A stretch of 64,000 nt of DNA from Enterocloster bolteae (GTDB lineage Bacteria; Bacillota; Clostridia; Lachnospirales; Lachnospiraceae): the NCBI RefSeq assembly GCF_002234575.2, contig NZ_CP022464.2, positions 4,030,001-4,094,000 on the forward strand. Reading direction: 5' to 3'. This document shows, piece after piece, positions 17,207 to 25,761 of this stretch. Position 1 is the stretch's first letter; the number at the start of each line of letters is the position of its first letter. The position numbers and the translations under genes are program-made. The notes under the pieces were generated by a model. The model saw only the letters and a program-made list of their open reading frames with translations, was not told where the DNA came from and did no database searches.

Positions 17207-17955
17207 TCTGCCGCCTCCTCTTCGCTGTCCTTATAAATACCCAACGGAAATTCCTTCATAACCTTCTCCTGAAGCATCTTTACGCTTTCAAGCGGTGACA
17301 GTCCCCAGTTGGTGGGACAGTTGCTTAACATCTCCACAAAGGAGAATCCCTTGTTGTCCATCTGGTTTTGGAATGCCTTGCGCAGGGCCTCTTTGGCCTT
17401 TCGTATATTGGCCGGCGTATCCAGGGCAAAACGTCCTGAGTACACTACGCCCCTTAAGGCCGCTATCATTTCTGCCATATGCATGGGATATCCTGTCAAA
17501 TCCGCCCTTCGTCCCTCCACACAGGTGGTGGTCTTTTGTCCAATCAGGGTGGTGGGCGACATCTGGCCTCCTGTCATTCCGTAATTACAGTTGTTCACGT
17601 AGAACACACAGATATTCTCTCCCCGGTTGGCAGCATGCATCACCTCCGCAAATCCGATGGAGCTTAAGTCTCCGTCTCCCTGATATGTAAATACGATGCT
17701 GTCCGGATTACAGCGTTTTAATCCGGTGGCATAGGCAGGAGCACGGCCGTGGAGCGCGCATCCCTGATCGATTTTAATGCATGGTGAACTGTTATTGGCA
17801 CATCCAATGGGCTGTACAACCACTGCCCGGTCCGCAATGCCCAGTTCATCAATCACCTGCATACATAGCTTGATGAACGTACTGTGCATGCAGCCGGGAC
17901 AGAATTTATTATTTGTTATATCAAGGCTTTCAGGTCTGCTGTATACTTTTTCCAT
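17203..17955 (-). CDS. korB: 2-oxoacid:ferredoxin oxidoreductase, beta (TPP-binding) subunit
   Basis: 250 residues. N-terminal FCPGCMHS (CxxC type) near residue 18, and the TPP/Mg site in FTYQGDGDLSSIGFAE (GDGD) followed by NNCNYGMTGGQ. The length and the MTGGQ loop fit KorB. AGGAGA precedes the ATG, five bases after the alpha gene. Works with KorA in the cytosol, passing electrons to the ferredoxin subunit encoded upstream. Confidence 0.92.
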   Translation of the reverse strand: MEKVYSRPESLDITNNKFCPGCMHSTFIKLCMQVIDELGIADRAVVVQPIGCANNSSPCIKIDQGCALHGRAPAYATGLKRCNPDSIVFTYQGDGDLSSIGFAEVMHAANRGENICVFYVNNCNYGMTGGQMSPTTLIGQKTTTCVEGRRADLTGYPMHMAEMIAALRGVVYSGRFALDTPANIRKAKEALRKAFQNQMDNKGFSFVEMLSNCPTNWGLSPLESVKMLQEKVMKEFPLGIYKDSEEEAAE

Positions 17956-17960
17956 TGATT

Positions 17961-19022
17961 CTACTCTCCTTTCACAAGACGGATAGCCCGCTCTGCCACA
18001 TCATCCGCATCCACGATGACACCGCCGGTCGTCAGACACGTGTAAACAGGCAGACGGCCGCCCACTGCCAGCTCCACATCCTGAGCCATGAGCGCGGGAA
18101 TGGCCATCTCCACATCCAGGATAAACCTGGCCTTATCCGCTATTTTTCTGTAGGCGTCCGACGGGAACGGATTGGTGGTAATGGGGCGTATGAGACCAGC
18201 CCTGTACCCTGCCTCCCGGAGCTCATCCACGCAGGTATGGCAGATACGGCCGCAGGAACCGTATGCAGTGAGAATAAATTCGGCATCCTCTGTCATATAC
18301 TCCTCCACCATGACCTCATCCTTTTTCCAACCCTCATAGATTTCAGCCCACTCCAGTGCCTTTTTCATCTGCTGTTCCTCCACAAAGGAGGCATTCAGCA
18401 CAATATTGGGCCGGCCGCCATGGTATCCCTTGCCCACTACAGCCCATTCCGGGGTCCTGGGCGGTTCTTTTGCCTCCGGCAGCGTCACTGCCTCCATCAG
18501 TCCGCCCACTAAGCTGTCTGCAAAGACAAACACCGGCATACGGTATTTCTGTGTCACATCAAAAGCCTTTGTTACCAGGTCCACTGCTTCCTGGATGGTA
18601 GCCGGCGCATAGTTAATAGTCTGATAACCGCCATGGCCCGATGCGCGGTTAATCTGGAAATAATCGGACTGGGCCGGCTTCATAACCCCGGTTCCGGGGC
18701 CGGCTCTCATGATGTCCACAATCACCGACGGCACCCTGGCAGCTGCCAGGGATGAGATTCCCTCTGCCATCAGGCTGATTCCCGGTCCGGATGTAGAGGT
18801 CATGGCAAGAGTTCCTCCTGCCGCTGCCCCGTAAACCATGTTGATGGAGGCCACTTCGCTTTCTCCCTGTACAAATATCCCCCCTGCTTTTGGCAGTGCC
18901 CGTGACAGATACTCAGGCACCTCACTCTGAGGCGTAATGGGATAACCGGCGTAAAACCGGCATCCGGCTCTGACCGCTGCTTCCGCAATGGCTTCATTGC
19001 CTTTCATAAATTTTCTTTCCAT
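17961..19022 (-). CDS. korA: 2-oxoacid:ferredoxin oxidoreductase, alpha subunit
   Basis: 353 residues. FYAGYPITPQSEVPEYL near residue 25 is the alpha-subunit signature (YPITPxS); ALTSTSGPGISLM-like segment appears as MTSTSGPGISLMAEG. C-terminal GSCGRICHTC and LIRPITTNPFP regions are typical. The start at 19022 has AAGGAAG about 8 bases upstream; the ATG at 19040 does not. Supplies part of the TPP site and substrate pocket. The substrate may be 2-oxoglutarate given the dicarboxylate carrier divergent from this operon. Confidence 0.92.
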   Translation of the reverse strand: MERKFMKGNEAIAEAAVRAGCRFYAGYPITPQSEVPEYLSRALPKAGGIFVQGESEVASINMVYGAAAGGTLAMTSTSGPGISLMAEGISSLAAARVPSVIVDIMRAGPGTGVMKPAQSDYFQINRASGHGGYQTINYAPATIQEAVDLVTKAFDVTQKYRMPVFVFADSLVGGLMEAVTLPEAKEPPRTPEWAVVGKGYHGGRPNIVLNASFVEEQQMKKALEWAEIYEGWKKDEVMVEEYMTEDAEFILTAYGSCGRICHTCVDELREAGYRAGLIRPITTNPFPSDAYRKIADKARFILDVEMAIPALMAQDVELAVGGRLPVYTCLTTGGVIVDADDVAERAIRLVKGE

Positions 19023-19078
19023 CACTGTTCTTCCTTTCATACGTTCTTATGGTTGTTCTTACTTCAAATATGAGTTCA

Positions 19079-19282
19079 TCATTTAAACACTTCAATGACA
19101 CAGTCAGGACATACCTGGGCGCACATACAGCACGCGATGCATGCTTCCGGATGGGCGTCCACTACATACCGGTAGCCCTTTTTATTGATTTCCCCTCCGA
19201 TCTCCAGGACCTTCTTCGGACATACGCTTACGCATAATTCGCAGCTTTTGCAGCTTTCCCTGCTGATTTCAAGTTTTGCCAT
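19079..19282 (-). CDS. korD: 2x[4Fe-4S] ferredoxin subunit of 2-oxoacid oxidoreductase
   Basis: 67 residues with two clusters of the CxxCxxCxxxCP type: CKSCELCVSVCP (residues 12-23) and CIACCMCAQVCP (residues 47-58). GGAAG lies 7 bases before the ATG at 19282. It is the delta subunit that takes electrons from the TPP centre of KorAB. It precedes korA by 56 bases in the same operon. Confidence 0.92.
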   Translation of the reverse strand: MAKLEISRESCKSCELCVSVCPKKVLEIGGEINKKGYRYVVDAHPEACIACCMCAQVCPDCVIEVFK

Positions 19283-19359
19283 AATCACACTTCCTCTCCT
19301 AATTTTAATTATGATTCATATGGGGACCTTCCTATAGACCGCCACATTGAACGCTTCAT

Positions 19360-20025
19360 TCAGACATATAATTTGTCTACAAACGTATTAAGTTCCAGTA
19401 TCGGAAGTCCGGTAAGTTTTCTTACTTCCCCAAAAAACCGTTCCGAGACAGCCAGCCCGTGTAGCTTTAAGCCGGCCTTACCCAGCTCTGCCTCCAGATG
19501 CCTGACATATTCCATAATCAGTTCAGGCGTCGTATACTCTCCCATAAACGGATTTGCAATGAACTTCAGACCTTCTGCCGGTATCCTGGCTGAGATAAGG
19601 ATTGCGCTCAGGCTCTCCAGGATGTCCTCCATACTTCCTGAAAAAGCGCGGCAGGGATTGATTACATAGTAATAACTGGTATTTTTCTCAGCCATCAGGC
19701 CCGCAAACTGTCCCAGCATGGCTGCGCCCACAGCGTTTCCTCCTGCATCAAACACACAGCATATGCTGTCGTCCTTAAGCAAAGAAGTGACTCCCTGGGG
19801 CATCAGAGGCGAATCCCACAGTTCCGGGTTGACCGCCATATGTACGTGCCCCTTTTCCAATAGGGAGGAAAAATCCCTGGCCCGAAACATACATTTTGTC
19901 TGGTCCATATCAATCAGACACACTGGTACGGGCATGTCTTCCGCCAGACGCAGGGCCAGATTTGCAGCAATCTCCGTCTTTCCGCTTCCCGCTTCCCCAA
20001 TCAATACAAAGTTATGTGTACTCAT
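19360..20025 (-). CDS. P-loop ATPase of unknown function, first gene of the kor operon
   Basis: 221 residues. Walker A GEAGSGKTEIAANL at residues 9-22, a CLIDMDQTK strand and a CVFDAGGNAVGA strand resembling the Walker B/switch region of SIMIBI-class (MinD/CooC/ArsA-like) ATPases. No membrane segment or metal-binding Cys motif is seen. GGAGAAAGG precedes the ATG. It is the promoter-proximal gene of an operon for an iron-sulfur 2-oxoacid oxidoreductase. An assembly or activation role for that complex is a reasonable inference, but the function is not established here. Confidence 0.75.
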   Translation of the reverse strand: MSTHNFVLIGEAGSGKTEIAANLALRLAEDMPVPVCLIDMDQTKCMFRARDFSSLLEKGHVHMAVNPELWDSPLMPQGVTSLLKDDSICCVFDAGGNAVGAAMLGQFAGLMAEKNTSYYYVINPCRAFSGSMEDILESLSAILISARIPAEGLKFIANPFMGEYTTPELIMEYVRHLEAELGKAGLKLHGLAVSERFFGEVRKLTGLPILELNTFVDKLYV

Positions 20026-20098
20026 TTACCTTTCTCCATTATTTCGTTTTTATATCAGTTCATTCACAGGTCTGGCCTGTCTGTTCCAAGGCAGGCCC

Positions 20099-20112
20099 TG
20101 TTTTACGTTTGC
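20099..20112 (+). repeat. 14-base box, copy 1
   Basis: TGTTTTACGTTTGC, identical to 20346-20359. It begins 7 bases downstream of the kor -10 hexamer, so a bound protein would cover the start site. Confidence 0.65.
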
Positions 20113-20119
20113 GAGACTG

Positions 20120-20148
20120 ATTGTAGCATAGCGTTTTGCAAATAGCAA
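20120..20148 (-). promoter_or_regulatory. Promoter of the kor operon
   Basis: Minus-strand TTGCTA (20143-20148) and TACAAT (20120-20125), 17-base spacer, about 95 bases before the P-loop ATPase ATG. Confidence 0.6.
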
Positions 20149-20306
20149 GTAATTTTTGATAATTTTTACTAATTATTTCAAATATTTTTATGCATATTAT
20201 CTAATGAATCGGTTATGTCGCAAAATAATCTTTGATATGTTTTAAAAATATCCACAAAATACACATGATATATACATGTTTTATGTATCAATTGCACAAA
20301 ATATCA

Positions 20307-20335
20307 TTGACTTATTTCACTCCAGGGACTACTAT
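20307..20335 (+). promoter_or_regulatory. Promoter of the DASS carrier gene
   Basis: TTGACT (20307-20312), 17-base spacer, TACTAT (20330-20335), about 70 bases before the ATG at 20408. Confidence 0.6.
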
Positions 20336-20345
20336 ATTCACAGGG

Positions 20346-20359
20346 TGTTTTACGTTTGC
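20346..20359 (+). repeat. 14-base box, copy 2
   Basis: Exact second copy of TGTTTTACGTTTGC, beginning 10 bases downstream of the -10 hexamer of the carrier promoter. The two copies share absolute orientation and therefore point opposite ways relative to the two transcripts. Confidence 0.65.
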
Positions 20360-20407
20360 ACCGTTGCATCCAAACATACCAATAAAATGAGTTAGGGAGA
20401 GGTTTTC

Positions 20408-21805
20408 ATGAAATCTGTAAATACAAGAAAATATTGTTTGAGCATCCTGTGCATATTGATTGGCCTTGTGATTGGCCTGATTCGGCCGCCCGGAGAATTG
20501 ACCGTGGAAAGCATGCGGTACCTGGGTATTTTTATGACCGCTGTCCTTCTGCTGATTCTGCAGCTGTACCCGGCGCCTCTGGTTGCCTTATTTGCCTGCA
20601 TAGCATTTGTTGCATTCCATGTCTGTACGTTTCCGGAAGCATTTTCTGCCTGGAGCGGCGACACCATGTGGACGGTCATCCTGATGATGATTTTTGCCAC
20701 CGGCATTGCCAAGACAGGTCTTATTGACCGGATTGCATACAATATCATCAAGTTTTTCCCAGCCACCTATACGGGCATGGTAGTAGCCATCATGGCCACC
20801 TCCACAATTTTGTCGCCCATTGTACCTAATTCCTATTCCAAATGCGCGGTTCTGGGACCGTTTGCCGCATCTGTTGCAAAGGCTAATAACATCAAAAAGG
20901 GAAGCAGGGCTGCCGCAGGACTGTTCTGTGCATTCTTTGTTCCGGCCGCCATCCATACTATGGCCTTTCTGACAGGCAGCGCCATGACCTTTGTGCTGAT
21001 TGGTATGATGGGTGATGGGTATGCCTTCAGCTGGACAGAATGGTTTGTATGCTGCTCCCCATGGTTTATCGTAAACCTGGTATTGACATTCCTCTTTATA
21101 CAGGTCTACTATAAGCCGAAAGAAAAGCTGAACATTTCAAAGGAACTGATACACCAGAAAATAGCGGAATTAAAGCCCATGAGCAGTGATGAGAAGGCTG
21201 CGGCCGGCATCCTCGCTGTCTCCATCCTGCTCTGGATTACCGGATCCTATACAGGACTTAAGGCCTACACGGTTGCGGCCCTTGCCTTCTGCGCCATGTT
21301 TCTTAAAGGAATATTTACCATGAAGGACTTTCAGGACATGGTACCCTGGGGCGGGCTGATTACTCTGGTAGCCTCCCTGCTTTCCATTTCCGCCCTGCTC
21401 AATGTAGTGGGAGTCAACAACTGGCTGGCCAGCGTGGCGGCTCCTGTCATTATCCGGTTCATACCAAACGTGTATGTGTTTATCATCCTTTTGTGTATCA
21501 GCACCTACCTGCTGCGATACCTGGAGTGTACCGGATTGGCCACCCTTGCCATCATCGCTGCCATATTCCTTCCCATAGGAGCTCCTTTGGGAATCCATCC
21601 CTTCATCACCCTGTTTGCGGATTACCTTGCCATGCTGGTATGGAATCTTTCCTTCCACAATCCCTATTACCTTCAGGCCGAGGCAGTGGTGGACGGTCTG
21701 ATTACCCATAAAAATGTAGTCTCCATGTCCCATGCCTATATGGTCATACATATACTAGGGCTGCTGGCCAGCGTTCCCCTCTGGAGATATTTAGGAATGT
21801 GCTGA
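20408..21805 (+). CDS. DASS/SLC13-family anion transporter
   Basis: 465 residues, 11-13 hydrophobic helices. DASS-like layout: STILSPIVPNSYSKCAVLGP near residue 137 corresponds to the first re-entrant substrate loop and LSFHNPYYLQAEAV near residue 417 to the second. The usual SNT triplets are altered (PNS, FHN), so specificity may differ from classic dicarboxylate carriers. GGGAGAGG precedes the ATG. It is transcribed away from the korDABC/CoA-transferase operon and shares a repeated box with it, so it probably imports the acid feeding that pathway. Confidence 0.82.
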   Translation: MKSVNTRKYCLSILCILIGLVIGLIRPPGELTVESMRYLGIFMTAVLLLILQLYPAPLVALFACIAFVAFHVCTFPEAFSAWSGDTMWTVILMMIFATGIAKTGLIDRIAYNIIKFFPATYTGMVVAIMATSTILSPIVPNSYSKCAVLGPFAASVAKANNIKKGSRAAAGLFCAFFVPAAIHTMAFLTGSAMTFVLIGMMGDGYAFSWTEWFVCCSPWFIVNLVLTFLFIQVYYKPKEKLNISKELIHQKIAELKPMSSDEKAAAGILAVSILLWITGSYTGLKAYTVAALAFCAMFLKGIFTMKDFQDMVPWGGLITLVASLLSISALLNVVGVNNWLASVAAPVIIRFIPNVYVFIILLCISTYLLRYLECTGLATLAIIAAIFLPIGAPLGIHPFITLFADYLAMLVWNLSFHNPYYLQAEAVVDGLITHKNVVSMSHAYMVIHILGLLASVPLWRYLGMC

Positions 21806-21861
21806 TGGATAACTCCCGGCCAAAGTTATGGCAGAGCGGCGCACCGTTCATTTATTAATGA

Positions 21862-21890
21862 TTGTATTTTTAAGTACATCCCTATATAAT
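21862..21890 (+). promoter_or_regulatory. Promoter of the GntR regulator
   Basis: TTGTAT (21862-21867), 17-base spacer, TATAAT (21885-21890), 44 bases before the ATG. Confidence 0.7.
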
Positions 21891-21933
21891 TGTTACTATC
21901 ACCGGTCTCAGACCGTATCGGGGGAATTGTACC

Positions 21934-22665
21934 ATGACAGACATAACCAATACTGCGGGAAATGATTTGAAGAATTATGCTTACAACATACTGAAAGAAC
22001 GGTTGATTAACTGTACCTACGCACCAGGAAGCATTCTGAATGAAGCCCATCTCACTTCAGAGATGAAGCTCAGCCGCACACCTGTGCGTGAAGCTGTCAG
22101 CCGTCTGGAGACAGAGGGATTTGTGAAAGTGATTCCCAAAAAGGGAATTCATGTAACGGATATCCTCTTAAGCGATGTGCTTCAGATTTTCCAGATTCGG
22201 ACGGAATTTGAGCCCACTATACTGAGGCTGTCCGCGTCACGTCTTCCAAAGGATGAACTTTTATACTTTATACAGCGTTTTGAGAACCCGGATCCGGACG
22301 ACACCGTCATGGATCGGATCCGGTTAGACACTGCGATGCATCTGTTCATCATCGAACACTGCGGAAACCGCTACATGGTGGACATCATGCACCGGGTCTA
22401 TGATATCAGCAGCCGGATTATATTTTTCATCCACCAGAATCATGCAGCCGTACACGATGACAGCGGGGAGAACCTGGAAATTCTCAGGCTTCTGCTGGAC
22501 CGCGACCTGGAGACTGCCACCGAGAAAATGCGTGTCCACATGGAGCACTGCCGGATGGCTGCCCTGAATTACTTTTACACGGTTCCGGACGGAGAAGCTC
22601 CGGTTAAGACTTACCGGGATAAACTGTACAAAAAACAGGAAACGGCTCCGCATCCGTATAGATAA
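21934..22665 (+). CDS. GntR-family (FadR/FCD subfamily) transcriptional regulator
   Basis: 243 residues. Residues 8-75 are the GntR winged helix (YAPGSILNEAHLTSEMKLSRTPVREAVSRL contains the classic SRTPVREA recognition helix). Residues 90-220 are the all-helical FCD domain with metal/ligand His residues (AMHLFIIEHCGNRYM and HMEHCRM). GGGGGAA lies 7 bases before the ATG. It follows the DASS carrier and probably governs the carrier and the kor operon; FCD regulators usually sense small organic acids. Confidence 0.88.
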   Translation: MTDITNTAGNDLKNYAYNILKERLINCTYAPGSILNEAHLTSEMKLSRTPVREAVSRLETEGFVKVIPKKGIHVTDILLSDVLQIFQIRTEFEPTILRLSASRLPKDELLYFIQRFENPDPDDTVMDRIRLDTAMHLFIIEHCGNRYMVDIMHRVYDISSRIIFFIHQNHAAVHDDSGENLEILRLLLDRDLETATEKMRVHMEHCRMAALNYFYTVPDGEAPVKTYRDKLYKKQETAPHPYR

Positions 22666-22730
22666 AAAAAATAGCCGGCTGTTTCCTTATAGAAAAAATA
22701 AATGCCAGGCCTGCAAAGGGGCAAAAGCGT

Positions 22731-22758
22731 TTGCATACATTTTCAAACCTGCTATAAT
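22731..22758 (+). promoter_or_regulatory. Promoter of yedF
   Basis: TTGCAT (22731-22736), 16-base spacer, TATAAT (22753-22758), 80 bases before the ATG at 22839. Confidence 0.65.
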
Positions 22759-22838
22759 TAGAGACATGTGATGATAATTTCAAAGCACACTTCCGGGAAT
22801 AGGAAGAATCAGATACATGTTTAAGGAGGATACGAACT

Positions 22839-23465
22839 ATGAAATTAGATGAACGCGGAAAACAGTGCCCCAAGCCTGTCATTGACACTAAGAAAGCGTT
22901 GGAATCCTGCAATCCGGGGGAGACGGTTGAGGTATTGGTAGACAATGAGATTGCGGTCCAGAACCTGAGCAAGATGGCTGCCAGCAAAGGCCTTTCAGCT
23001 GTTTCCGAGAAAATAAGCGACAATGAATTTTCCGTAAAAATACCAGTTGGCCAGGGAGTAACCCCTGCTTCCGGAGCGCCGGATGATTCGGATGAGGAAC
23101 CGGCGGCCTGCCTGCCTGACAGCCGCAAAAAGGGCATGGCAGTGGTTCTGTCCTCCAACCTTATGGGCCACGGTGACCCTGAACTTGGAAAGGCTCTCAT
23201 GAAAGGGTTTGTCTACGCCCTTACACAGCAGGATGTCCTGCCGGAAACCATTCTTCTGTATAACAGCGGCGCCTATCTTTCCTGCGAAGGCTCTGATAAC
23301 CTGGAGGATTTAAAATCCATGGAATCCCAGGGCGTGGAGATTCTCACCTGCGGAACCTGCCTGAATTTCTATGGATTGAGCGAGAAGCTTCAGGTCGGCA
23401 GCGTCACCAATATGTATGAGATTGTGGAACGCATGACAGCCGCCAAACTTTTGGTGCGTCCTTAA
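22839..23465 (+). CDS. yedF: Selenium-metabolism-associated sulfurtransferase-like protein YedF
   Basis: 208 residues. Residues 1-75 are a TusA/SirA-like domain with the CPxP motif (GKQCPKPVIDTKKAL). Residues 100-208 are a DsrE-like domain (AVVLSSNLMGHGDPELGKALMKG and VEILTCGTCLNFYGL). This two-domain form is the family named selenium metabolism protein YedF, found beside selenium genes in many Clostridia. AAGGAGG precedes the ATG. It converges with the rhodanese/Ynj locus, whose transferase fusion is also from families named for selenodomain proteins. A direct link is inference only. Confidence 0.88.
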   Translation: MKLDERGKQCPKPVIDTKKALESCNPGETVEVLVDNEIAVQNLSKMAASKGLSAVSEKISDNEFSVKIPVGQGVTPASGAPDDSDEEPAACLPDSRKKGMAVVLSSNLMGHGDPELGKALMKGFVYALTQQDVLPETILLYNSGAYLSCEGSDNLEDLKSMESQGVEILTCGTCLNFYGLSEKLQVGSVTNMYEIVERMTAAKLLVRP

Positions 23466-23507
23466 GCTTTCCTGACAGCCGGACTGACAAAAAGATTATA
23501 ATACCGC

Positions 23508-23543
23508 AAAAGGACCCCTACATCTCATTTCAGGGTCCTTTTT
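23508..23543. terminator. Bidirectional terminator between yedF and the nucleoside hydrolase
   Basis: AAAAGGACCC (23508-23517) pairs with GGGTCCTTTT (23533-23542). A/T runs on both sides serve both converging transcripts. Confidence 0.9.
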
Positions 23544-23590
23544 CATATGCTTATCTGCTCAGACCTGATTCATACCTGTTCAAGGCATCT

Positions 23591-24580
23591 TCAGACATCC
23601 GCCAGGATTCCGGTCACACTCAGCCAACTCCGATAAATATTGTCCTTAAACACCGCCCCATCCCTGATGAGCGGCAGATTGCATATACACCTCCCGTCTG
23701 CTGTCCGGGACTTCGTTCCATCTCTCATTGCACCTCTCATAGCACCTCTCATTCCGGCTTCCATCCCAGCTTTGATTCCGGCTTTCCATCCCCCGTTCAT
23801 CTCATCCTCCTCCATTCTCAGATATCCTGTCTCCAGGTCCTGGTCCGACACACACAGGCCTTTCACATTATCCGCAAACAATTCCGGATGCATAAGATAA
23901 GCCGCTGCCGTCACATCCCAGTTATAGAAACCGTGAATGCCGTAGCCCTCATCATTATATCTGAACCAATCATCTGTTTTTTCCATAATATACGCTGCCG
24001 CCCTGTTTTCCGTTCCCGATAACCGTTCCCTGTATTCCTGTTTTGTAAATAAAACTTTAAGGCAGTTGTTGCCTGTTATCACGGAAACATTCCGGCCCTT
24101 TGTGAGGACGGTCCTGGCAGCCGGCGGGTCACAGGAAAAATTCAGTTCCTCCATCACCTTCTTTTCAAATACAAGGGGGCTTGTGATTCCGCCCATTAAA
24201 ACAATTTCTTTTACCTTTTCAAAGAAATGACTGTCCCTCTCATATGCGCCTTTCAGGTTTGTCAGGGAACCCGTGGCAAGAATCGACAGCTCCCCCGGAT
24301 GGCGGTCCGCCATTTCCGCCAGAAAGACGGCAGCCTCGCTCTGGTAACAGCCCCTCTTCTCCCCGCCTCTTTTTACAGGAATATCCCTGCGCCCCAATTC
24401 TTCCAGCATCCGCAGATTCACTGCCTGCACCACATCCAGGCTGCTGTTTCCATAGGTGGACGTAATTCCCAGAAGTTGGGTCTCCCTGTTTCCCAGCAAA
24501 TACATCAGGGCCAGCCCGTCATCCACATCGCAGTCCTTTACTCCAAAGGTATTGTCACAGTCAAATATGATTTTCTTCAT
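23591..24580 (-). CDS. Nucleoside hydrolase (IunH-like) with internal repeat insertion
   Basis: 329 residues. Inosine-uridine hydrolase family: Asp-rich Ca2+/ribose site CDNTFGVKDCDVDDGLAL near residue 8 (a variant with a longer loop than the usual DPGxDD), ATGSLTNL, VLMGGI and a C-terminal FYNWDVTAA metal Asp. Start at 24580 chosen for GGGAGG 8 bases away. Before the C-terminus is an Ala/Gly/Met repeat from 12-base DNA units (23723-23794) that is absent from normal family members. It is last in the Ynj-type ABC locus and would split a nucleoside or nucleoside-like compound after uptake. Confidence 0.85.
   Translation of the reverse strand: MKKIIFDCDNTFGVKDCDVDDGLALMYLLGNRETQLLGITSTYGNSSLDVVQAVNLRMLEELGRRDIPVKRGGEKRGCYQSEAAVFLAEMADRHPGELSILATGSLTNLKGAYERDSHFFEKVKEIVLMGGITSPLVFEKKVMEELNFSCDPPAARTVLTKGRNVSVITGNNCLKVLFTKQEYRERLSGTENRAAAYIMEKTDDWFRYNDEGYGIHGFYNWDVTAAAYLMHPELFADNVKGLCVSDQDLETGYLRMEEDEMNGGWKAGIKAGMEAGMRGAMRGAMRDGTKSRTADGRCICNLPLIRDGAVFKDNIYRSWLSVTGILADV
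23723..23794 (-). repeat. 12-base tandem repeat inside the nucleoside hydrolase gene
   Basis: Degenerate 12-base units (TCTCATTGCACC type on the plus strand) repeat about six times and encode four-residue steps such as AGMR and GAMR. The frame is kept. Confidence 0.75.
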
Positions 24581-24609
24581 CTGCATCTCCTCCCGTCCAT
24601 GTTTTCCCG

Positions 24610-24676
24610 GCACAGTCCCCGCCTGGGCACAATCCCCACCTGGACACAGTCCCCGCCTGGACACAATCCCCGCCAC
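24610..24676. repeat. 17-base tandem repeat
   Basis: Nearly four copies of ACACAGTCCCCGCCTGG with one to three changes each (24610-24626, 24627-24643, 24644-24660, 24661-24674). It fills the gap between the ABC ATPase stop and the nucleoside hydrolase start. The frame stays open through it but the ribosome site lies after it. Confidence 0.85.
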
Positions 24677-24720
24677 AGCACATAACCTGCCACCACATAC
24701 CGTTTCCGGCCCCATATCCC

Positions 24721-25761
24721 TCATTCCATATCATGCCTGAACAGCACGGCCCCTTCCGTTTCCACGGCCAGTCCGGCCTTCATTCCTGCCCGTAATTTTG
24801 CCGGCCGGCCGGGGCCTTCCATTCTCTGGCACAGGATGCTTCCGCCGGGAGCCATTTTCTCAGGCACCCTCACCCTTATCTCTGTCATCTCCCCCATGAA
24901 GGTAACTTCCTCCACGGTATAATCGCCCTCCTCTTTCAGCTGCACTGAGTTCGGACGAATCATGGCATCATAGACCCCATCCGGCAAATCCGTTCTTTTT
25001 TCAAACAAAGGGCTGACAAACCAGCCTCCTGCCACTGACCCGGAAATATAATTTACCTTTCCAAAGTACTCTGCCACCTTTTTTGTTCCCGGATGGCAGA
25101 ACATCTGCTCCGGTGTTCCGTACTGAAGAATCTTCCCATCCTCCATCAATGCTATGCGGTCGGACAAGCGAAGGGCCTCAGCCTTGTCGTGAGTGACGAG
25201 AATAGTTGTGATTTTCCACGCCTCATGAAGTTTTCTTACCAGCCGCGCCATCTCTGTCCTCAGCCCCTCGTCCAGGCCGGAAAAGGGTTCGTCCAGAAGC
25301 AGCACCCTGGGTTCTGCTGCCAAAGCCCTGGCCAGGGCTACTCTCTGCATCTGGCCCCCTGACATCTCCTTCATCCTTCTCTTCTCAAATCCGGGAAGCT
25401 GAACCGCCCGCAGCAGTGCCTCCACCCGCTCCTTCTGCTCTTTCTTCGGCACCTTTCTGAGTTCCATGGGAAAGGCAATATTTTTCTCCGCCGTCATATG
25501 GGGAAACAGCCGCAAATCCTGAAACACGATTACCGTTCCCCTCTCTTTTGGCTGCTGGTCCATCACAGATGCTCCCTGTATCCGTATATCCCCGCTCTCC
25601 TGCTCCAAAAGACCTGCTATGCATTTTAACAGTGTGGTCTTTCCGCAGCCGGATTTTCCCAAGAGAGATACAAACTCTCCCTCCTGTATTTCCAGGTCGA
25701 TTCCATGCAGTATCTTCTTTTTCTGAAGGGATACCCTCAGATTTTCTATGTTAAGACTCAT
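24721..25761 (-). CDS. ABC transporter ATP-binding protein (YnjD/spermidine-type)
   Basis: 346 residues. Walker A LGKSGCGKTTLLKC near residue 38, signature MSGGQMQRVALARAL near 135, Walker B VLLLDEPFSGLD near 158 and the switch His in LVTHDKAEA. A C-terminal TOBE-like region follows residue 240 (MIRPNSVQL and FMGEMTEIRVRV). The ATG at 25761 has GGAGG 6 bases away and overlaps the permease gene by 11 bases. It energises the importer formed by the two permeases and the YnjB-like binding protein. Confidence 0.92.
   Translation of the reverse strand: MSLNIENLRVSLQKKKILHGIDLEIQEGEFVSLLGKSGCGKTTLLKCIAGLLEQESGDIRIQGASVMDQQPKERGTVIVFQDLRLFPHMTAEKNIAFPMELRKVPKKEQKERVEALLRAVQLPGFEKRRMKEMSGGQMQRVALARALAAEPRVLLLDEPFSGLDEGLRTEMARLVRKLHEAWKITTILVTHDKAEALRLSDRIALMEDGKILQYGTPEQMFCHPGTKKVAEYFGKVNYISGSVAGGWFVSPLFEKRTDLPDGVYDAMIRPNSVQLKEEGDYTVEEVTFMGEMTEIRVRVPEKMAPGGSILCQRMEGPGRPAKLRAGMKAGLAVETEGAVLFRHDME

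Larger units (their letters stand above)
20026..20407. promoter_or_regulatory. Divergent regulatory region between the kor operon and a DASS carrier
   Basis: 382 bases with no gene. It holds a promoter for each direction, a 14-base box repeated near both start sites, and a central dyad at 20263-20279 (ACATG/CATGT arms, 7-base AT centre). The GntR regulator encoded beyond the carrier is the nearest candidate ligand. Confidence 0.6.

Noticed and set aside
20346..20360. Catabolite-response element (cre) in the 14-base box
   Set aside because: Only the CGTTTGCA half resembles cre; the first half does not match and copy 1 lacks the final CA.
24610..24676. Possible CRISPR-like array
   Set aside because: The 17-base units are directly adjacent with no spacers, so it is an ordinary tandem repeat.
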